DNA of 12,621 nucleotides from an uncultured Collinsella sp. (GTDB lineage Bacteria > Actinomycetota > Coriobacteriia > Coriobacteriales > Coriobacteriaceae), in assembly GCA_900555815.1 (NCBI GenBank), contig USMR01000008.1, positions 1 to 12,621 of the forward strand, in the 5' to 3' direction. The notes beneath the pieces are model-generated. The model saw only the letters and a list, made by a program, of their open reading frames with translations, was not told the DNA's origin and searched no databases. This document shows positions 1-5,842 of this stretch, piece by piece; the stretch's first letter is position 1; the number at the start of each line of letters is the position of its first letter. The position numbers and the translations under genes are program-made.

Positions 1-188
1 CACGATGGGAATTCGCTTGTATCTTGGGGCACGGCGTCCGAGAAGGCGTTGACTGCCACGGCAACACCGTAGACGGTCTCGGTCGGAATCAAGGCCAGGC
101 CGCCGCGGCCGAGCACCTCGGCCGTGCGCTCGACGGCAAGCCGATGCGGCTCGCGCGTTCCCTCGTATACCCGATAGACCGTCTGCAT
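1..188 (-). CDS. Sua5/YrdC/YciO-family threonylcarbamoyladenylate synthase, N-terminal part (cut by window edge)
   Basis: Only about 62 codons are visible; the gene continues beyond base 1. The start is an ATG at 188 reading MQTVYRVYEGTREPHR, preceded by an AAGGGG Shine-Dalgarno-like stretch about ten bases upstream. Residues 33-45 (LIPTETVYGVAVA) are the hallmark opening motif of the Sua5/YrdC/YciO fold, in which the TETVYG segment helps form the nucleotide and threonine pocket. Members make threonylcarbamoyl-AMP from threonine, bicarbonate and ATP, the precursor for t6A37 in ANN-decoding tRNAs. The following K-x-R signature would lie outside the window, so a YciO-type paralogue cannot be excluded. 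The context supports a TsaC/Sua5 role: prfA and prmC lie upstream on the same strand, a common bacterial arrangement, although a toxin-antitoxin module sits in between here. Family assignment is fairly sure, exact subfamily less so. Confidence 0.8.
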   Translation of the reverse strand, partial: MQTVYRVYEGTREPHRLAVERTAEVLGRGGLALIPTETVYGVAVAVNAFSDAVPQDTSEFPS

Positions 189-336
189 GTGTATGCCAGC
201 CCCTTACGCTCCGGTGCAAGTTTGTTTACTGTGGGGCATTCTCGCACGAAACATTCAACCTATTTGCCCAGAGCGCATGTTGGTTTGGTGAGCGGCTCTA
301 GTAGTCGGTGAAAGTGAGGGGGTTAATTGAAGATTT
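189..336. other. Intergenic region between antitoxin gene and sua5-type gene
   Basis: This 148-base gap separates the antitoxin stop codon from the start of the partial sua5-type gene, both on the minus strand. I see no convincing hairpin with a T-tract that would end the toxin-antitoxin transcript and no well-spaced -35/-10 pair for the downstream gene. The downstream gene may have a weak promoter here or depend on readthrough. Confidence 0.4.
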
Positions 337-639
337 TTAGCGCGCAAGCGTAACGGTACGATCGGGAAACTCGATGCTTGCAACCAGTTTTCCGCCGAGG
401 CTCTCTGCGTACCTGCTCAGCGTGTCGAGCCTCATCGAACCCAACTCCCCACGCTCGAGCTCGGATACACGTTTTTGAGAAACGCCCATCGACTGGGCGA
501 CCGACGCCTGTGTTAGATCTTTTAACCTGCGAATCTGAGCAAGCTTATAGGCTTCGATACGATCGCGAGTCCTCTCCTGCTCGGCGGTAATGGAGTCGCG
601 TGTTATCCCGCGAGATTCCATATACTCATGCAGTTCCAT
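337..639 (-). CDS. HigA-like XRE-family antitoxin (helix-turn-helix)
   Basis: A 100-residue protein that very probably neutralises the toxin encoded just upstream and represses the shared promoter. Residues 34-66 form a classic Cro/C1-type helix-turn-helix: LAQIRRLKDLTQASVAQSMG followed by VSQKRVSELERGE, where the second helix should read DNA. A scissor-like region around residues 70-90 (RLDTLSRYAESLGGKL) and the short C-terminal strand ASIEFPDRTVTL match HigA-type antitoxins with HTH_XRE domains. The N-terminal 30 residues are charged and helical and could contact the toxin. The ATG at 639 is preceded by AAGGAGG, with a perfect 10-bp palindrome (640-649) filling the spacer. The reading frame overlaps the 3' end of the toxin gene by 14 bases, indicating translational coupling. 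An internal ATG at residue 7 is a possible alternative start. Toxin-first order matches higBA rather than relBE loci. Confidence 0.88.
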   Translation of the reverse strand: MELHEYMESRGITRDSITAEQERTRDRIEAYKLAQIRRLKDLTQASVAQSMGVSQKRVSELERGELGSMRLDTLSRYAESLGGKLVASIEFPDRTVTLAR

Positions 640-1021
640 CTCGATCGAGCCTCCTTACGTGGCGACGGTATATTTGCTCGGCCCTTGGAATGTTGATCGC
701 ATACCAACCGTTCCATTTTGCCCTTGACGATCCCGCTCGCGACTTATCACCCGCCAATAGCAATACCGCCTGGCGCTTGGGGTCAAAGGCGAAGAGGATG
801 CGAATCACCTGCCCACCACACGACGTCACTCTCAGCTCCTTTAAATGATGAAGCTTCGAGCCCTTTACGCGGTCAACCAGCGGACGACCAAGGCTGGGAC
901 CTTCCTTCTCGAGCACCAAAAGGTCTGCATAAATCTGCTTCAGCGTAGCTTCATCCTGCTCATCAAGCCAAGGTTCAATGTAATCAAGCACGATACGGTA
1001 CCGATGCAGCTGATTTGACAT
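626..1021 (-). CDS. HigB/RelE-like toxin of a type II toxin-antitoxin system (Gp49-like)
   Basis: A 131-residue basic protein of the RelE/ParE superfamily, in the Gp49/HigB-like branch. Members are usually ribosome-dependent mRNA interferases. Recognisable stretches, in order, are KGSKLHHLKELRV (53-65), RILFAFDPKRQAVLLLAGDK (74-93) and WYAINIPRAEQIYRRHV (106-122), which is the typical family pattern of a basic strand, a central beta hairpin, a glycine-aspartate-lysine turn and a C-terminal helix. It is somewhat longer than minimal HigB proteins, with an N-terminal helical stretch (DYIEPWLDEQDEATLKQIYADL). The start at 1021 has a strong GAAGGAGA Shine-Dalgarno sequence and lies just downstream of a well-formed promoter. 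It is followed with a 14-base overlap by the antitoxin gene. Activity is inferred from family and context; no key residue appears missing, but catalytic residues vary too much in this family to assert it. Confidence 0.87.
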   Translation of the reverse strand: MSNQLHRYRIVLDYIEPWLDEQDEATLKQIYADLLVLEKEGPSLGRPLVDRVKGSKLHHLKELRVTSCGGQVIRILFAFDPKRQAVLLLAGDKSRAGSSRAKWNGWYAINIPRAEQIYRRHVRRLDRDGTA

Positions 1022-1030
1022 ACCTTTCTC

Positions 1031-1063
1031 CTTCTATAGTAGAAGTTTTACGGTATATTGCAA
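1031..1063 (-). promoter_or_regulatory. Promoter with overlapping inverted-repeat operator for the toxin-antitoxin module
   Basis: Read on the minus strand, a -35 box TTGCAA (1058-1063) and a -10 box TACTAT (1036-1041) are separated by 16 bases, about 20 bases upstream of the toxin start codon. The -10 box lies inside a perfect inverted repeat, CTTCTA-nnn-TAGAAG on either strand (1031-1045). This is where an autorepressing HTH antitoxin would be expected to bind and block RNA polymerase. A further short palindrome TTGCGCAA lies at 1072-1079. Box matches and symmetry are directly visible; the operator role is inferred. Confidence 0.65.
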
Positions 1064-1096
1064 GGACAAACTTGCGCAAATGTCTATTTATTCAGC

Positions 1097-2347
1097 TTAA
1101 ATACGCTGTTTGGGCTCGGTGACGATGGCTCGAACGATGCGGGGACGATCGGTGAGGTCGTGGACGATACGCACGTCCGAAAGGCCTGCCTGGCGACAGA
1201 GCTCGGCCGCGGCATCGAGGGCGCCCTCGTAGAGCTCGCAGGCAAACAGGCCGCCGGCGCGCAGCATGTAAGGCGCCGCATTGAGCAGGCGGCGGAAGAT
1301 ATCGAGGCCGTCGGCGCCGCCCTCAAGCGCTAGGTCGGGCTCGAAGTCCTTGACCTCGTGCGGCAGTGAGCGCATGACGTCGGTCGGAATGTAGGGCGGA
1401 TTGGAGACAAGCACGTCGAAGGTGCCCCACTCGTCGTGGGGAATGGAACTCACCAGGTTGGTGAGGCTAAAGGCAACCTCATCTGCCGTGAGGCCGAGGG
1501 CGTCGCGGTTTTTGGTGGCCAGATCGATGGCGCGCGGCTCGATATCGGTGGCGGTGCAGGTAACGTGGCCGCGACGCTCCCAGGCAAGGGAGAGCGAGAT
1601 GCAGCCCGTGCCGCAGCCGACCTCGAGAACGCGGGCAGTGCGGGGCTCGGCTGGAGCAGGCGCAGCGGCATCCTGAGCTGAAGCCGTCTCCTGGCCGGCA
1701 CCCTCGATGGCGATGCCGTATTCGTCGAGCTCGGACTCGGCGGCTTCCGCGGCTTCGGCTTCTGCTGCCTGCGCGGCGGCTTCCTCGGCCTCGCGGTCGG
1801 CCAGTTCCTCGGCATAGGCACGGCTGCCCAGCACATCGCCGCCCAGCGCCGCCTCGTCGGCGGCCGTGAGGTTGGCGGCACGACGCTCGGCGGTCGCGCG
1901 CTCGTCGGCCAGCGCCGCCTCGGCTTTGCGGGCCTCTTCGACCTCATCGTTCCAAGGCAGCTCAACACGCTGACGGGCAGCAGCCTCGGGGCTCAGCACC
2001 TCGGCATCCAGATAATTGAGGACTTCCTCGACGAGCATCTCGGTCTCGGGGCGCGGAATGAGCACGCCGGGGGCGCACGCGACGTCGATCATGCGAAACT
2101 GCGTGCTGCCGGTGATGTACTGCAGCGGTTCACCTTTAGCGCGACGAACAACGGCCGCGTGCATGGTCTCGAGCTGAGCCGCGTTAAGCGTCTCGTCCAT
2201 GCGCATATATAAGTCGATGCGTGCCAAACCCGTGGCAGCGCAGAGCAGCCACTCGGCAGAAAGACGGGGGTGCTCCTCGCCGCGCTCGGCCAGGTACTCC
2301 TTGGTCCACTCGAGACAACGCTTGATGGTCCAAATCTCGTTTGCCAT
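1097..2347 (-). CDS. prmC: Peptide chain release factor N5-glutamine methyltransferase with a long Ala/Glu-rich insertion
   Basis: PrmC transfers a methyl group from S-adenosylmethionine to the glutamine of the GGQ motif in release factors. The start chosen is the ATG at 2347 (MANEIWTIKR), with AGGGGAGG upstream; a longer frame reaching 2422 has no comparable ribosome-binding site and an unlikely leader. The product is 416 residues, against roughly 280 for typical PrmC. Residues 1-85 form the helical substrate-recognition domain. RPETE at 99-103 is the usual motif after the hinge. VLEVGCGTG at 240-248 is the AdoMet-binding motif I, and NPPY at 316-319 binds the target glutamine. Between RPETE and motif I, residues about 115-235 form an inserted stretch rich in Ala and Glu, likely coiled coil or disordered. 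All catalytic motifs are intact, so the enzyme is probably active. Its substrate gene prfA lies upstream on the same strand, about 690 bases away. Confidence 0.95.
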   Translation of the reverse strand: MANEIWTIKRCLEWTKEYLAERGEEHPRLSAEWLLCAATGLARIDLYMRMDETLNAAQLETMHAAVVRRAKGEPLQYITGSTQFRMIDVACAPGVLIPRPETEMLVEEVLNYLDAEVLSPEAAARQRVELPWNDEVEEARKAEAALADERATAERRAANLTAADEAALGGDVLGSRAYAEELADREAEEAAAQAAEAEAAEAAESELDEYGIAIEGAGQETASAQDAAAPAPAEPRTARVLEVGCGTGCISLSLAWERRGHVTCTATDIEPRAIDLATKNRDALGLTADEVAFSLTNLVSSIPHDEWGTFDVLVSNPPYIPTDVMRSLPHEVKDFEPDLALEGGADGLDIFRRLLNAAPYMLRAGGLFACELYEGALDAAAELCRQAGLSDVRIVHDLTDRPRIVRAIVTEPKQRI

Positions 2348-2511
2348 GGGGCCCTCCCCTCTTAAGCGCCGGACGGCGCGCGAATGTCGGAGCAGATTGT
2401 ACGCGAGGGCGGCACGCGGCAAGGGACGATTGGAAGCGATTATCGAGAATCAGCCCAGATTTTTGCTTGGAACCTGCCTGAAATGTTCATTCATCGACGT
2501 CTAAATCTGCA

Positions 2512-2586
2512 TTCGTCAAGCTTTTGGCAAGGTTGACCCAAAACTGACCAATATCTAACCAAGAACTTGCCACATTGCTTGACGAA
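2512..2586. repeat. 75-nt interrupted palindrome upstream of prmC
   Basis: The left arm TTCGTCAAGC (2512-2521) pairs perfectly with GCTTGACGAA (2577-2586). After a 4x5 internal mismatch, GGCAAG (2526-2531) pairs with CTTGCC (2566-2571). The apical loop is 34 nt. If prmC is transcribed from the candidate promoter near 2650, this structure would lie in its leader RNA. There is no clear T-tract, so a simple terminator is unlikely. Confidence 0.55.
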
Positions 2587-2646
2587 CGACCCCTCAAAAA
2601 TCGCCCCGCGACTTCTCGGACGCTTTTTCGAGCATTATTTTTAAAA

Positions 2647-2675
2647 ATGATAAGTAACTTTAAGCAGGTAAACAA
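2647..2675 (-). promoter_or_regulatory. Candidate promoter in the AT-rich tract upstream of prmC
   Basis: On the minus strand a TATCAT box (2647-2652, five of six matches to the -10 consensus) lies 17 bases downstream of TTGTTT (2670-2675, a weak -35). It sits in an AT-rich island within otherwise GC-rich DNA. If used, the prmC leader would be about 295 nt and would include the 75-nt palindrome. Box matches are visible; use is inferred. Confidence 0.4.
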
Positions 2676-2730
2676 CTTAATTGTTATTAAAGAAGATTGA
2701 ATAAACTCACAAAGCAATGTGCCTAACCTA

Positions 2731-2780
2731 GTCATTGGGGACGTTCTTATTTGACTAGTCGTTTAAGAACGTCCAATGAC
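2731..2780. repeat. REP-like palindrome with GTCATTGG arms
   Basis: The left arm GTCATTGGGGACGTTCTTA (2731-2749) pairs with TAAGAACGTCCAATGAC (2764-2780), the only defect being a two-G bulge; the loop is 14 nt. Additional outer symmetry (CCTAG at 2727-2731 against CTAGG at 2788-2792) suggests a longer degenerate arm. A 12-nt fragment, TCATTGGGGACG, recurs at 8838-8849, upstream of the other copy of the 112-bp element. The shape and recurrence resemble repetitive extragenic palindromes mobilised by REP-associated transposases, but no such transposase gene is in this window. Confidence 0.6.
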
Positions 2781-2894
2781 TACTAAGCTAGGAGTGTCCC
2801 AAACTGCCGGCAGAAAAGGAACGTCCCTAAGTGCCAACTAACCAATTGCCGTCTTCGGCAGCGATGGCAACGCTGCAGGTAGAGGACGGACAGC

Positions 2895-3006
2895 GAGCGA
2901 CGTCCAGAGCGAACAAGTTGGCATGAAAAAGGCAAGATATAGACCTTCTGGTCATGCCTTGCCTTTTGAATGACAAATTGTCGCTCTGGGCGGCGCGCAG
3001 CGTCGA
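2895..3006 (+). repeat. 112-bp palindromic repeat element, copy A
   Basis: From GAGCGACGTCCAGAGCG at 2895 to GCGCAGCGTCGA ending at 3006, this matches 8872-8981 in the same orientation apart from a 2-nt length difference (near 2911-2919) and the core. The element is itself an imperfect palindrome: CCAGAGCG near the left end faces CGCTCTGG near the right, and GGCAAG (2931-2936) faces CTTGCC in the centre. The 33-nt core 2931-2963 matches the copy B core only when reverse-complemented (31 of 33 bases, differing at 2937-2938). It lies just beyond the 3' end of prfA, separated from it by a hairpin. Confidence 0.8.
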
Positions 3007-3009
3007 GCA

Positions 3010-3037
3010 GTTACGGCGTTTGGTAAAACGCCGTAAC
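3010..3037 (-). terminator. Perfect 12-bp hairpin abutting the prfA stop codon
   Basis: GTTACGGCGTTT (3010-3021) and AAACGCCGTAAC (3026-3037) form a perfect stem with a 4-base loop, and the structure ends on the base next to the prfA stop codon. It is well placed to end or protect the prfA transcript. It lacks the following U-tract of a textbook intrinsic terminator, so it may instead act as a 3'-end stabiliser or work together with the adjacent 112-bp palindrome. Confidence 0.5.
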
Positions 3038-4105
3038 TTAAACGGCCTGTGCCAGCTTCTCGGCACGCTCGGCGGCGGCGAGCGCCTCGATGACGGTGCC
3101 GAGCTGATCGCCCAGAAGGACGCCGTTGTAGGTGGAGTTGAAGCCGATACGGTGATCGGTCACGCGGTCCTGGGGCTGGTTGTAAGTACGGATCTTCTCG
3201 GAACGGTTGCCGTGGCCGATCTGGCTCTGGCGCTCGGCACCGAGCTCGGCCTGCTGCTTCTCGAGTTCCATCTCGTACAGACGGGCGCGCAGCATCTGCA
3301 TGCAGACCTCGCGGTTCTGAATCTGGGAGCGCTGCTCCTGCGACTGTACCACGGTGTTGGTGGGCAGGTGGGTGATGCGCACGGCGGAGTAGGTAGTGTT
3401 AACGCACTGACCGCCAGGGCCGGAGGCGCAGTAGGTGTCGATGCGCAGGTCGGACTGGTTGATCTGGACGTCGATTTCCTCGGCCTCGGGAAGCACGGCT
3501 ACGGTAGCCGTTGAAGTCTGGATGCGACCCTGGGACTCGGTCTTGGGGACGCGCTGGACGCGGTGCACGCCGGACTCGAACTTCATGACGGAGTAAACGC
3601 GGTCGCCCTCGACCTTGAACTCAATGGACTTAAAGCCGCCGGCCTCGCTGGGGCTGGAATCGAGCACGGTGGTCTTCCAGCCGCGCGACTCGCAAAAGCG
3701 CTGATACATCTTGTAGAGGTCGCCGGCGAAGATGGCCGCCTCGTCGCCACCGGCGGCGGAGCGAATCTCGACGATGGTGTTCTTGTCGTCGTTGGGGTCG
3801 CTCGGGATGAGCATGTACTTGATGTCTTCCTCGAGTTGGGGAAGCTTGGCCTCGTTTTCGGAGATGTCCATCTGGAGCATCTCCTTCTCATCGGCATCGG
3901 TGGTATCGTGCAGCATTTCCTTGGCAGCCTCGATGTCATCGAGCGCGCCGATGTACTCGCGCGAGGCGGCGATGAGGTCGGACTGGTGCGCGTACTCCTT
4001 GTTGAGACGCGTGAACTCCTTGATATCGGAGGCGACGGCCGGGTCGGAAAGCTTCTTCTCGAGCTCCTCGTAGGCCTTGATGATCTTTTCGAGCTTGTCG
4101 CGCAT
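3038..4105 (-). CDS. prfA: Peptide chain release factor 1
   Basis: Release factor 1 reads UAA and UAG stop codons and triggers release of the finished peptide from the ribosome. The product is 355 residues, the normal length. The N-terminal 100 residues are helical and charged (domain 1). The stop-codon-reading loop is present as RVPKTESQGRIQTST, with the P-x-T triplet at 187-189 that distinguishes RF1 from RF2 (which has SPF). The catalytic GGQ lies at 231-233 in SGPGGQCVNTTYSAVRITH; its glutamine is the methylation target of PrmC, encoded downstream. The ATG at 4105 is preceded by AAGGAG seven bases upstream. A perfect hairpin touches the stop codon, consistent with the end of a transcription unit. 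Nothing in the protein looks damaged. Confidence 0.97.
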   Translation of the reverse strand: MRDKLEKIIKAYEELEKKLSDPAVASDIKEFTRLNKEYAHQSDLIAASREYIGALDDIEAAKEMLHDTTDADEKEMLQMDISENEAKLPQLEEDIKYMLIPSDPNDDKNTIVEIRSAAGGDEAAIFAGDLYKMYQRFCESRGWKTTVLDSSPSEAGGFKSIEFKVEGDRVYSVMKFESGVHRVQRVPKTESQGRIQTSTATVAVLPEAEEIDVQINQSDLRIDTYCASGPGGQCVNTTYSAVRITHLPTNTVVQSQEQRSQIQNREVCMQMLRARLYEMELEKQQAELGAERQSQIGHGNRSEKIRTYNQPQDRVTDHRIGFNSTYNGVLLGDQLGTVIEALAAAERAEKLAQAV

Positions 4106-4354
4106 GGCGGGACTCCTTAATATGCGTGAAGGTGAAAATCGGCAGAGTTGATGGGGCGCGGGGCACCGCTGCGGGGGTAAGCCCGGCTAGAACATGTCGA
4201 TCTTCAGATACATGCGCATCCCTTCGCGTATGGGGTACATAGTTGCGGTCTAACCCATATATGATAGCGTGCGCAGGCAAACCTGCATATAACCCGCACG
4301 GAATGATTGGTGCAAACAAACCTGACCCCATTGCACCAAGGGCCTGCTTTTTGG
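4106..4354. other. Intergenic region between M20 peptidase and prfA
   Basis: This 249-base gap should contain the prfA promoter, but no strong pair of boxes stands out. The best minus-strand candidates are TTGCAC followed after 17 bases by TTATAT (within 4287-4315), and a TATCAT box near 4260 without a good -35. It also holds a 9-bp inverted repeat (4307-4339) and a small hairpin GCAGG-CAAA-CCTGC (4273-4286). No believable reading frame is present. Confidence 0.45.
4307..4339. repeat. REP-like palindrome with TTGGTGCAA arms
   Basis: TTGGTGCAA (4307-4315) and TTGCACCAA (4331-4339) are perfect 9-bp arms around a 15-nt loop containing CCTGACCCCA. It lies 15 bases beyond the stop codon of the peptidase gene. 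On the minus strand it is not followed by a T-tract, so it is more likely a repetitive palindrome than a standard terminator. Only one copy is in the window, so repetitiveness is inferred. Confidence 0.5.
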
Positions 4355-5770
4355 CTAGAGCGTTTGGAGCAGGGCGATGAGGAAGCGCACGCCCTGGAGG
4401 TAGGCGCGGCGGGTGATACGCTCGTTGGTGCCGTGGACGCCGCGGTCGCACTCGTCATCGTCGACCACAAAGGCCGAGAAGCGAATGCACTCGGAGCAAA
4501 TGCGCTGGTAGTTGGCAGCGTCGGTCGCGCCGGTCACGGTCGAGGGGACAATCGCCAACGGCTCGGATGATCCGTTTTCCTCCGTCCTCTTTGGATCACG
4601 GAAATAGCGGGCGGCGATGGCGCGAACGGCCTCGAGTCCCGGTCCACCAACGCGCGGGGACGGCGAAGGCTCGGAGCTGCCGGGGCCAAGTTCGACCTCC
4701 ACACGTCCGGCAAGGCCCGCCGCGGCAACCGCCTCGCGGCAGCGCGCCACAACGTCGGCCACGCTCGTGCCCTCGAGCATGCGGAAGTTAATGTTGGCCC
4801 ACATATCCTGCGGCATTACGTTGGCGCCGGTGCTGCCACCCTCGATCTGCGTGGGCGCGCAGGTGGTGGTCACGAGCGGATAGAGCTTCTTGCTGGCGAG
4901 GCAATCGCGGACAATGGCGCCCCCGTTGGCGGCAATTTCATCCGCCGTGTAGAGCCCCAGCTCGACGAGCTGGGCGGCAAGCAAATCGGTCACGCGTGTC
5001 GGCCACTCGATATCGCAGATTGCGGTGATGGCACGGCTGAGCACCTCGAGCGACGTGCCGCCGTAGGGGTTGGAGGAATGCCCGCCCGCGCTCTTTGTCT
5101 TGAGCACAATGTCGGCATAGCCCTTCTCAGCCAGGTCGGCGTGCATGAGCCAACCCTCGCCCGCGCTGTACTCGGCATCCGAAACGATGCGGTAGTCGCC
5201 CTCGTCGATCAGGAACTCGAGCTCAACACCGCGCTCCTCGAGCGCACGGCCGATGGCGCCTGCGCCGCACTGCGTCGTCTCCTCGTCCTGGCCAAAGGCC
5301 AGGAGCAGCGTCCGCTCGTGCTGCCAACCGTGCGCCAGCGCATACTCGACAGCCTCGAGAATGCCTGCGACCTGGTCCTTCATGTCGATCGCTCCACGGC
5401 CCCAGATGTAGGTGTCGTCCACGTGCCCGCTAAAGGGGTCGTGCGTCCAGTCGGCCTCGGTACCCGGCACCACGGGAACCACATCCATGTGGCCCATGAG
5501 CATAATGGGCTTGAGGTCAGGGTCGGAACCGCTAAGCGTCACCAATAGCGAATGGTCGATAAGCTCGACCTCGCCCGCCGCAAATACGTACGGCCAGGCC
5601 TGCTGCATATAGGCGCGCAGGTCGTCGAAAGGTTGCCAGTCCACCGCCTCGGCATCCATGCTCGAGACGGTCGGAAACGACAGAACGCGGCCCAAGCGCT
5701 CGCACGCGCCTGCCTCGTCTATATCGGCAAAATCGTCCTCATGCGCAAAGAAGCGCCAAACCTCGGCCAT
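4355..5770 (-). CDS. M20-family metallopeptidase / N-acyl-amino-acid hydrolase
   Basis: A 471-residue, probably cytoplasmic two-zinc hydrolase of the M20/M25/M40 family, which cleaves dipeptides, small peptides or N-acyl amino acids. The expected ligands are visible: H94 and D96 in GHMDVVP, the bridging D129 in GRGAIDMKD, the catalytic and metal-binding pair E163-E164 in QDEE, the acidic ligand in FLIDEGD (188-192), and H447 in GVHGTNE. GGHSS at 229-233 is the dimerisation/lid-domain histidine motif. No signal peptide is seen. The start is set at ATG 5770 (MAEVWRFFAH), which has AAAGGA a few bases upstream; an 18-residue longer frame lacks such a site. It follows the amino-acid ABC ATPase gene by 72 bases on the same strand, with a GC-rich hairpin between, so it may be partly cotranscribed and act on imported substrates. 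The exact substrate is not determinable. Confidence 0.9.
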   Translation of the reverse strand: MAEVWRFFAHEDDFADIDEAGACERLGRVLSFPTVSSMDAEAVDWQPFDDLRAYMQQAWPYVFAAGEVELIDHSLLVTLSGSDPDLKPIMLMGHMDVVPVVPGTEADWTHDPFSGHVDDTYIWGRGAIDMKDQVAGILEAVEYALAHGWQHERTLLLAFGQDEETTQCGAGAIGRALEERGVELEFLIDEGDYRIVSDAEYSAGEGWLMHADLAEKGYADIVLKTKSAGGHSSNPYGGTSLEVLSRAITAICDIEWPTRVTDLLAAQLVELGLYTADEIAANGGAIVRDCLASKKLYPLVTTTCAPTQIEGGSTGANVMPQDMWANINFRMLEGTSVADVVARCREAVAAAGLAGRVEVELGPGSSEPSPSPRVGGPGLEAVRAIAARYFRDPKRTEENGSSEPLAIVPSTVTGATDAANYQRICSECIRFSAFVVDDDECDRGVHGTNERITRRAYLQGVRFLIALLQTL

Positions 5771-5794
5771 GACATCCTTTCGATTGTGATGACG

Positions 5795-5819
5795 AGGGCC
5801 GCCCCACGGGAGCGGCCCT
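5795..5819 (-). terminator. GC-rich hairpin between ABC ATPase and M20 peptidase genes
   Basis: AGGGCCGC (5795-5802) and GCGGCCCT (5812-5819) form an 8-bp perfect stem with a 9-nt loop in the 72-base spacer. No T-tract follows on the minus strand, so it is probably an attenuating or RNA-stabilising structure that lowers expression of the peptidase relative to the transporter, rather than a full terminator. The function is inferred. Confidence 0.4.
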
Positions 5820-5842
5820 GCCACATAAGCGTTTGCGGTCGG

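Larger units (their letters stand above)
2348..3037. other. Gene-free, palindrome-rich gap between prmC and prfA
   Basis: This 690-base stretch contains no reading frame I believe. It holds, from left to right: the prmC ribosome-binding site; a 75-nt imperfect palindrome (2512-2586); an AT-rich tract (about 2635-2705) with a candidate promoter; a palindrome built on GTCATTGG (2731-2780); copy A of the 112-bp repeat element (2895-3006); and a 12-bp-stem hairpin touching the prfA stop codon (3010-3037). The base composition of 2635-2705 is strikingly unlike the surrounding GC-rich genes. Confidence 0.7.

Noticed and set aside
24..311. A 95-codon plus-strand frame at the left edge
   Set aside because: It lies opposite the sua5-type gene, whose TETVYG motif is clear on the other strand, and has no recognisable content.
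1097..2347. Possible frameshift or gene fusion in prmC because of its length
   Set aside because: The frame is continuous, motifs on both sides of the insertion are in order and in the same frame, and the inserted stretch keeps the GC-rich codon style of the gene.
2348..2422. PrmC extended upstream to the ATG at 2422
   Set aside because: The added 25 residues are Arg-rich and atypical, and the stronger ribosome-binding site belongs to the ATG at 2347.
2487..2735. An 82-codon minus-strand frame in the prfA-prmC gap
   Set aside because: It spans the AT-rich tract and the 75-nt palindrome, has no good ribosome-binding site, and shows no domain. The region is better explained as structured intergenic DNA.
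2827..3066. A 79-codon minus-strand frame over the 112-bp element
   Set aside because: It overlaps the end of prfA and runs through the palindromic repeat, so its codons simply read the repeat.
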